Source: Gonium pectorale
Lineage: Eukaryota > Chlorophyta > Chlorophyceae > Chlamydomonadales > Volvocaceae
NCBI GenBank assembly: GCA_001584585.1
Contig: LSYV01000015.1
Location: 1,260,159-1,324,158 of the forward strand
Reading direction: 5' to 3'
Length of the DNA: 64,000 bases
In this document: positions 56,601 to 64,000 of the stretch, piece after piece
How positions within the stretch are numbered: position 1 is the first letter of the stretch
How the letters are laid out: every line of letters starts with the position of its first letter
Program-made: the position numbers and the translations under genes
The notes under the pieces: generated by a model
Databases searched by the model: none
Seen by the model: the letters and a program-made list of their open reading frames with translations, nothing else
Told to the model about the DNA's origin: nothing

Positions 56601-59600
56601 AGCAAGACGGATCCGAAACAAGGTTTTCGGTTGGGCCTCTGCGCTTTTCCACGCTGGCCGATTCAACCTCAGCAATCTCCTGGCGGAGGCTCTACTCGAA
56701 CACGACACTGATGCCCTTTTCCTTATACACGGGAGTGGCCTCCAAGCAGGCAGCCTTGGTGGGCATGTCCTGGCCTCTGGCGGCAGACTGGGGCGCAGAC
56801 GCCGCAGTGCAGGTAGGCGAACTGATGGCTCGCATCTGTGCCGTGCTTGTGCCCGTGCCGCCGCTGCAGGCTCGGGTCAGATCGAGCACAATCATGACGT
56901 GTGCCCTGTCATCAAGCGAGGCTTTCTCGGAAGAAGCATGATGTCCATGTACTGCAGGATACGATGAACAACGTCTTCTACACTTTTCTTGAGACTGGCT
57001 TGGACTTGCAAGGTCTGGGCGAGCTCTGCGGGCAGGGGGATGGGTGGGGGTGAGGGCACTGTAGCTGTACTGCGTACCAATTCTTTGCCTTGCCTGCCGG
57101 CTTGTTCTCCTGCCTGCTCCTGCGCCCTGCTCTGAGGGTATGCGGTACAGCGTCGTCCGTATAGTAGCCAGGCTACCGTATGCTGCGAAGCACAGCAAGC
57201 CTCCTGCCTCTCTTCCAAAGCCGACGGTTGCTGATTTAGGGATGTGCCCTTTCGTGACATGGCGCAACCCCTCCCTTTTACCGTTGCCGCAGATCGCTGC
57301 TACGGTAGCCAAGTGTTCTACACGGTACCAGCTTTGGGCGCTACGCAAGCCCTCTTGGAAGGCACAAGCGACTGGACTTACCATCTTGGGAGAAAAGGCC
57401 CCGGGGGCTGCACAGTCCACGGGCCGCTTCTCGGGTTACCCACGCGCGCCTTCTGGAGCCTCCTGGTGCGTACGAGGCGCTTCGGGGTTGCAGCATTGCA
57501 GGGGAGCTCAGTATCATGGTGTGGATGGCATAGTACGATGGTCTTGGCTGCTGGCAGTGATGTATAGCATACGCGTTCTTTCCCACAAGACGGGACGGGC
57601 TGCTCATCGTACATCCTGGCGCAGGAAGTGCTGAACGCACCTGAAGAGTGGTACTGGGGCCCCTGGGCGTCCCTCGTTGCAGGGCGAGGATTACGTGGTG
57701 GTGGTAACGGAGCCGCTCGTGATCCACAGCATGGTGTTGTTCAACCTGTCGCCGTCATCATGGGTTGTGGGCAACAGCAACACAGGGGGCAGTGTGCCTT
57801 CGGTCGGCCCGCCACCAGCGGCGCAGCGGACGCGGCTAACGCGGCGTCCCTTCGTTGACGCATCTACAAGGCTGCCCCTACAGTGGACGCTTCCAGACTG
57901 GGCTCTGCCTATCTCGAACCTAACTCTGCCCCTGTGGTACTTCGAATTGAAGAGGTGTGGGTGCCGTGGGTTCACGCTTCGCTTCATAGCGGAAGAATCC
58001 CGCAATATGTGATGTATTCTTGTTTACCATACGCGCCGTGTTAAATCCATCACAACCTTCAACTCCCGCTATAGCAGCCAGCTGCTAGGGCTCCTTTCTG
58101 CTTATTTCCTTGAAATCGCCTCCCGCTGCCGCCAGGGATGCTGTATCGCCGCTGCTGGCGCTTCAGAGCGTGACCATCGTGGTCCCCCCAGCCGAGCTTG
58201 CCTTTCTCCTCCGGCTCTTGCGACAAGCCGGCGTTCTGCCGCAGGCGCCTGCCCCTCCGTCCTCTCGGTCGCCTCAAAGCAACACCCGGCGGAAGGCGCA
58301 GGGCGTTGTGTCAAGCATCCGCAGGAGCGTCGCGGGCGGCCCCGGGCCTCAGGAGCGTCCATGCCTTCGCCAGGTCCTACTGGACTTCGCTGCCTTGAGT
58401 CAGGTGGGTCCGAAGCCCAGCCGCGGATAAGACGCGCAGACCCCCGTCATGAGGATAGCTGCAAGGATGGATGCTCTGTTTCTCGCATCTCGCCATGCCA
58501 TGTGACTGAGATATGGTTGACCAGGTTTGGTACAGCATCGTGGTAACTGCGGACCAGGGAAAGGGCCCAGAAGTAGCTGATCCGTGCGGATCCGCTGCTC
58601 GCGCAGGTCGAGTCCTACACCGATGACTCCATTTACTTCACGTACGCAAGGCAATTTGGCTGGACCGGCACCGACATCCTGGTTATGAGCGTCGTCCCCG
58701 ACGATGCGCCGCAGGGCGTGGCCCCCCTGTCATTCCCGTCACTCAGTGAGTCCGATCTAGCGCATCAGCTGCAGCTAGGTACAGTAAATGCATGAGAGGT
58801 GATGGAGTTACGTCCTTGATCCGCGTGCACTCGGTGAAGGAGTCAAAAGAGCATCCCGGCTGGCTCCCCGGCTGGCTACGGGGCCGCTTAACCTTCCAGA
58901 CGCCTTAAATGCTGCGTGAATCCTCCCTTTGGGAAAGTCATCTTACCGTATGATTACCGAACGGTAATATTTCCATCTTGATCTGCAATAACAGCCCACA
59001 TCACCGCAACGCGCGCAACCCATCCCGTGGATCCTGCATCGAGGCGACTATTTGAAACTTTTGTACGTTGTACACCCCTACCTGGCAGGCCCCGAGCTCG
59101 AGGCCCCCTGCCCGCTCCCACCTGCCTCACCCAGCCCTCAGCCAGCGCCAGTGGGACCACCGCCACCGTCGTCATTCCAGCAGCAACCACCGGCTCCCAA
59201 CCCGTCGCCATCATCATCACTCGAGCTCACAGCAACTGCGAGCCCCGTATCCCCGCTGGGCTCCAGCCTGGGCACACCTACCAGCTCCCCATCAGGGTGG
59301 TCCTCAAAGATGAAGCTGGGTGTTGCGCTGACCGTTGTAGGTGCCACTCTCATTGCCCTTACGCTCGTCGCCTTGGCGGTCATGATGTGGGTCACCCTGC
59401 GCCAGCGGCAGCGCGCCAGCGCGTACTTGCCAAGGGGCCCAGGCCACCACGACGCGGCTCCTGGGGCCGCAACCGCATCCTGCCTGCCACCTGCGGCTGG
59501 CTCTGCGCGCAGCCCACAAAACAAGACTGTCCCTCTTCGAGATTGCCACCTACAGGTCTCAGTATCGGCGGATGCTGGCGGTACAGTGCCCAGACTAGAC

Positions 59601-62600
59601 AGCGACTCTTATTACAACAATAGTTGCATGGTCTACGCGGCTGCGGATGGGGGCGTGGCCGCCTCTTCCACAGCCGAACTGGACGCGTCGCGAGGCGCGG
59701 CAATGGCGGTAGCTGGGGAGAAACTTTGGGGGCCCGTCACGTTTGGTGGCGAGAAGGGGTTGGCGCAGGACAGCAAGGCGGCGCTGCCAACAGTGGCGCT
59801 TCAGCGCTTCGACTGGTACAGCTTGGATACTGCGCAGCGGTCGCCTGGCGTCGGCCGGGGGCGGTCGGGCGCGGGAGCGGATCCGTGGAACGGCAGCAGT
59901 GGCTCAGTCAAACTCCAGGTGTGGGGGCCGTGGGAGAAATGTGGCTGTGTTCGCTTGCTTCCTGCTGTCAGGGGCTGTTGTGCCTGGGACCCGAGTACCG
60001 ATTGCCAGGTGTATCCCATGCTGGCATGCCGTACGCATCCTGAAGCCACTTTGTGTCGCCTGCCGCAGACTCGCAGCATCGAACTGGGCGTAGAGCGCTT
60101 CCTGCGCACCTTTGCGTTAACCATCAAGAACAGCATTGCCAACGCGGCCGCCGAGGACGGCAACAAGAAGGCCTTGCACGGTAGGAGTCGCGTAGTGCGC
60201 GAGGGTAGAGCAAAAATGAGTTGTGTTCCTCACGTGCCGTGCAATCTACCACACCCAGCGCGCGCCAATGCGGCTCGAACGTGGTCCGCATGGGACGTGA
60301 TCTGCGCGTCTGCCTACCCTTTGCTGCAGTCACCCTCATGAGGACCACGGCGAGTGTTGCGAAGGCTGAGGCAAGTACGGGAAAGCCGCCGTCGCCCACA
60401 AGTGCAGACGATAACGTCCGGGTACGGACGTACGGCCGACCTTGGGAGAACGCCGGGGGAGGGGCAAGCTGCGGTGGCGCAGCGCTCCGATAGCTGCGGG
60501 ATTTCGAGACTGTTTAAAAGGCGTCGACCTGAATCGCATCGATAGCCTTGACTGGGCGTGATGTTCCCGTGTGCCGGAAGCATCGGATGCCCTGGACTCC
60601 GCAGAAGCGGTGCTTTTGTAGGGAGCCTCAGCCTTCACCCTACCTGCCCCTGTTGCTCTGCAGGCGGAGATGCAGAAACATGGCGAGTCAGAAATGTGTG
60701 TGAAGCTGCTGGCCGTCCTTGGCCGCGGCAGCAGCAGCATCGTGTACTACGGTGAGCCCGCTTGCACGATCCAGTTGTTAGTTTGTTGCATGTCAGCGGT
60801 CCAAGCCACGAGATTGCGCAGCCACAGACGGCGGGCGAACCGAGCACGAGCGCATCCCTCGCGCCTGGACCATCAGCGGCACTCGTTCCGCTTGTGAGCT
60901 TCCCACCAGGCCACACCAACACGCCTTCCGGCTCCTGCCTCGGCCTGTCACCTTCTAGTGCGCTGGTCCCTCATCTGACCCGACCGGCCCCGGCCTGATG
61001 GTGCTGGGCCCATGCAACCATGCCGCATGCGCATGGGACCCAACTGCCACGTGAGACATCACGTATGCGCACCATTCATCTGCGACCAGGATCCTGGCAT
61101 GGCCTGGCGGTAGCGGTCAAGTCGCGCGTCATCAACGAAGCCAGGGCGGGGCCGGAGGCCACCCGCCGCCAGCGGTCCGTCATGGAAGTCGCCATTTCCA
61201 CCTCTCTGGACCACCCCAACGTCGTGCGCTCATACGCATACGAGCTGCGGCGGCTGGGCGCGGGGGCCACGGAGGCGGCGAAGGCATCGCAGCTGTTGCC
61301 GGCTCCCGGCGCAGGGGCGATGGCGGAGGGGAATGTCAATCAAGGTGGCGGTCTCGTGGGCGAAAATGCTGGCGGCTCCAACAGCAGCACCTCGGGAGGC
61401 TCAGCGGATGAGGACGTGGTACATCAGCTGCTCGTCGTACAGGAGCTGTGCGAGGCGGGCAGCCTGCGCAGCGCGCTGGGTGAGTGGTAGGGGCCGTAAC
61501 CTGTGCCAAGCTGCTGGCGGGCAGATGCCCCGCATGGCGTCAATGTGTGGGGGCTTGCCCGCTCAGAGGCCCGGCACGTGCACCGACCCAGCGCCCGGCT
61601 GCAGGGCTTGGTCGTATCAGCCTTGCGCTCAGGAAAGCTTCACCTGACGCCTTCCCTTTCCTCGTGGCCCCTGTTGCACCCTCCTGTCGGCAGTGGTGGA
61701 GCTGCTCCCGGGCGCGGCCGCGGGTCTGGCGGCGACACAGTTCGCACTGGCGCTTGCTGCGGACGTGGCGGCGGGCATGACGCACATCCACTCTCGCGAC
61801 GTAGTGCACGGGGTGAGCAGCTGAGTGTCTGGACGAACTAACGCTTCCCTTCTGAACAGGACTGCAACCCACAACACCCTAGCGCCCCACAGCGTCTGTT
61901 TGCGAGGATCCCCCTTGAATCTTTAATTCCCTTGCAGGACCTCTCTGCGGGGAACGTGCTGCTTGTACGTCGGCCGCATTCAGAACCGCCTGCCGCATGC
62001 AACGAGGAGCCCACGGGTTCAGCCGCAGCCAAGCAAGGCACTGGCCATGGTGCCCCGGTCCCAACTGCTTGGCAGCCCCCGTTGATGGCAAAGGTTGCAG
62101 ACTTCGGCCTGAGGTAAGATGATATCCCTGTAACGGAGCCTAACGGGACACGCCAAAACGGCCTCCATGTACGCATCACCAAGTATTAGCGTGTTGGCGA
62201 AGAGTTGTGCATGACCACATTCGACTGCCCCATTACGCAGTGCCAAGATGGGCGAGGACCAAGGCCACGCAAGCAACACCTACCAGGTGGGGAGAATGCG
62301 CCACTGGGTTGACGGAGCTCAATCCCTGCTATTGCATCCTAATCAGGTTGTTTGAATCCCGCGCAACGGCGTTGCGGCTAATGTACCTCTCTTTTTGGGG
62401 TTTGTAAGCTGCACCGGTATGTCCAGCTATTTTTAAAGCAATCGGTTGCGCAGTGCTTTCCTCCTCCGCTCATGTTTTTCCATTACCTGGTCCAAACATT
62501 TCCTCCCCGGCGCTCCCCAGGGCGCGCACCACTACATGGCACCTGAACTACCCTTAACAGGCCGACTGAGCAAGGCCTGTGACGTGTTCAGGTACGTCAG

Positions 62601-63372
62601 GCGTAGGAAGCGCCTCGCGCGCTCGTGCGAACGCTGCAGTGGTCGTGCATATGAGCCAAAACCACAACCGGTGCCTCCAGAGCCTCTCTATCCTACAGCT
62701 TCGCCTCCCTGTCCGTTGCAGCTTCGGCATAATCCTGTTGGAGCTTCTGTGCGGAAAGGATGCATCTACCCTGGCTGCAAACGCAAGCCGACAGCCGTTA
62801 CAAGCCGCCGGCGCCGGCGTACAGGCGCCGGCTGGTGGCCGCCTGAGCGGCTCAGGGGCCGCGTCCGCAGCGCCTGCGCACGCCCTGCTGGACTGCCTGC
62901 CGCATGGGCTGCCCATCGGCTGCGAGCGGCCGCTGCGGAGCCTCCTGGCATCGTGCCTGGCACCAGAGGCGGACCACCGTCCAGCCTTCCCCCAGGTGAG
63001 TCCACCGCACTGAATTGTGCACATGCACATATCGCACTCTTGAGAAGGCAGGTTCCGGCAGGAATATAGTGGTCTGCGTGCTATGCCAAGGCCTCTTATA
63101 CCGGCGTGTGGCCGCATCTACCGCATCTCACAATCCGTCAACGCCAGAACCGTTGCATAGGAGGGGCCGTCATTGATATCTAGGTCTGGTGGCTGTACGG
63201 GCTCGTGAGCCTGTCCTAGCACTCAACAAATTGGCTGACGCGATGGCACCTCATCCTCTTGCATTGATGGCCCCAGAGACGGCTATATGCGCCTACCCGC
63301 TCATAGTAAAATTTCAAACATGCACAGGTTCAGGAGGCGCTGGCTTCTGTGATGAGTCTGGCGCTGAATTAG
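53673..63372 (+). CDS. Receptor-like protein kinase, chlamydomonadalean type
   Basis: Twenty-three exons join in frame to 1,545 residues: 53673-53988, 54230-54386, 54695-55079, 55288-55344, 55663-55835, 56198-56335, 56551-56812, 56958-57012, 57293-57465, 57683-57954, 58136-58403, 58607-58745, 59089-59918, 60069-60180, 60330-60421, 60664-60751, 61090-61479, 61694-61812, 61938-62113, 62241-62286, 62521-62591, 62722-62995 and 63328-63372. A signal-like segment (YPVLVLLLSALGATQA) is followed by about 830 extracellular residues without a known domain, a Pro/Ser stem, and one membrane helix (LGVALTVVGATLIALTLVAL, about residue 875). The kinase shows GRGSSSIVYYG, AVAVK, EVAISTSLDHPNVV, HGDLSAGNVLL, ADFGLS, GAHHYMAPEL and CDVFSFGIILLELL. 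All catalytic residues are present, but the usual HRD is HGD. The two shortest internal exons (56958-57012 and 62241-62286) were placed because phase and sequence require them. The ligand is unknown. Confidence 0.9.
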
Positions 63373-64000
63373 CCCTAAGACGCAGCCATGGGTGGGCAGC
63401 CCATGCCAGCTCTACTCGAGGAGGCGTGTCGGTCCATTTCTCCCGGGGACGGCGCCTGGGTGGTCGGATCCAAACGCATCCTGTCATCGTATAGTGGTCG
63501 GGCATTGTCGCTGACGGGCCTTAAGCGCTGCGGCACGTGAACACCAAATACAAACCCCTGCGAATTTTTTCGTGCATGAATACAAGGTGCATGACTGTGC
63601 TGTGAGTTTGACAGCTGCCCGTGGCTTGGTTTGACGACTGTTGGGAGCGACTGATAGCAGCGTGCGCGCTGTGCCGGCCTGCGGAAGGAGAGGCCTCTCT
63701 GGCGGTTGGGGCTGCCCCTCGGCATGGGCCGCCCCGTACTGCGTGTGCAAGTCGTATGCGCGGTGCAAGGCCCTGCAGCAAAATTACGTCGTAGCGGTTC
63801 CTTCTGGTGTGGGGCCCGGTCAGCTTCCAGCTCGTGCTCTGGTCCTGTACCGCTGCCTCCGGTTGCATGGGGCGCGGGTGAGGGGGCTCTCAGTGCTGTG
63901 GGCCACCTGTTTGAGATGCTTCTTATTGCGCCGCGTGGGGAATTGCGTTCGTGCGCCTGCAGGTGCAGCCACCGAAGCATTGCGCGGGGGACCCACGATG
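63373..64000. other. Probable kinase 3' UTR and flank
   Basis: No gene is supported and no plus-strand TGTAA appears before the window ends. Minus-strand open frames up to about 200 codons lie here but show no recognisable domain. Confidence 0.4.

Noticed and set aside
56813..56957. Readthrough of kinase exon 7 into a downstream open stretch
   Set aside because: The reading frame ends at 56941 and cannot reach the next conserved block in phase. Splicing to the 55-base exon at 56958 does.

Overview
The window reads as nuclear DNA of a volvocine (chlamydomonadalean) green alga. The evidence is a pherophorin, a protein family known from this order, together with GC-rich coding sequence and many short introns with GTGAGT, GTACGT or GTGCGT donors and GCAG acceptors. 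Candidate TGTAA polyadenylation signals, the volvocine form, lie 300 to 1,000 bases past most stop codons. I rebuilt fourteen genes by hand. For each, I chose exon joins so that the reading frame stays open, intron phases match and the total coding length divides by three. Splice sites are therefore inferred from sequence and not backed by transcripts.

Layout, left to right: a 5'-truncated pherophorin (1-1914, +); THO complex subunit 5 (3363-6707, +); a three-histidine-box fatty acid desaturase-like membrane protein (7515-10259, -); a 2,908-residue low-complexity scaffold-like protein in 13 exons (10512-21081, +); two tandem glutamate 5-kinase genes (22096-24899 and 26749-30906, both -); a 78-residue membrane protein (31235-32322, +); a GNAT acetyltransferase (33017-34425, -); an unrecognised type II membrane protein with a proline-rich stem (34773-36645, +); an NTF2-like candidate (37638-39115, +); a 149-residue single-pass membrane protein (40181-41167, +); a pentameric ligand-gated ion channel (42943-47740, -); a 2-oxoglutarate/Fe(II) oxygenase-like protein (48559-52977, -); and a 23-exon receptor-like protein kinase (53673-63372, +).

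The genes do not form one pathway. Their arrangement is patterned, though. Four pairs are head-to-head with short shared 5' regions (desaturase/giant protein 252 bp, G5K-2/78-aa protein 328 bp, GNAT/proline-rich protein 347 bp, oxygenase/kinase 695 bp). Several others are tail-to-tail with predicted 3' UTRs that overlap. The most interesting items are the mosaic pair of glutamate 5-kinases (near-identical middles, divergent ends), the channel that lacks the animal Cys-loop cysteines, and a seven-copy decamer repeat in the giant protein that looks like an array of dynein-light-chain docking sites. I saw no convincing tRNA, rRNA, CRISPR array or intact transposon.
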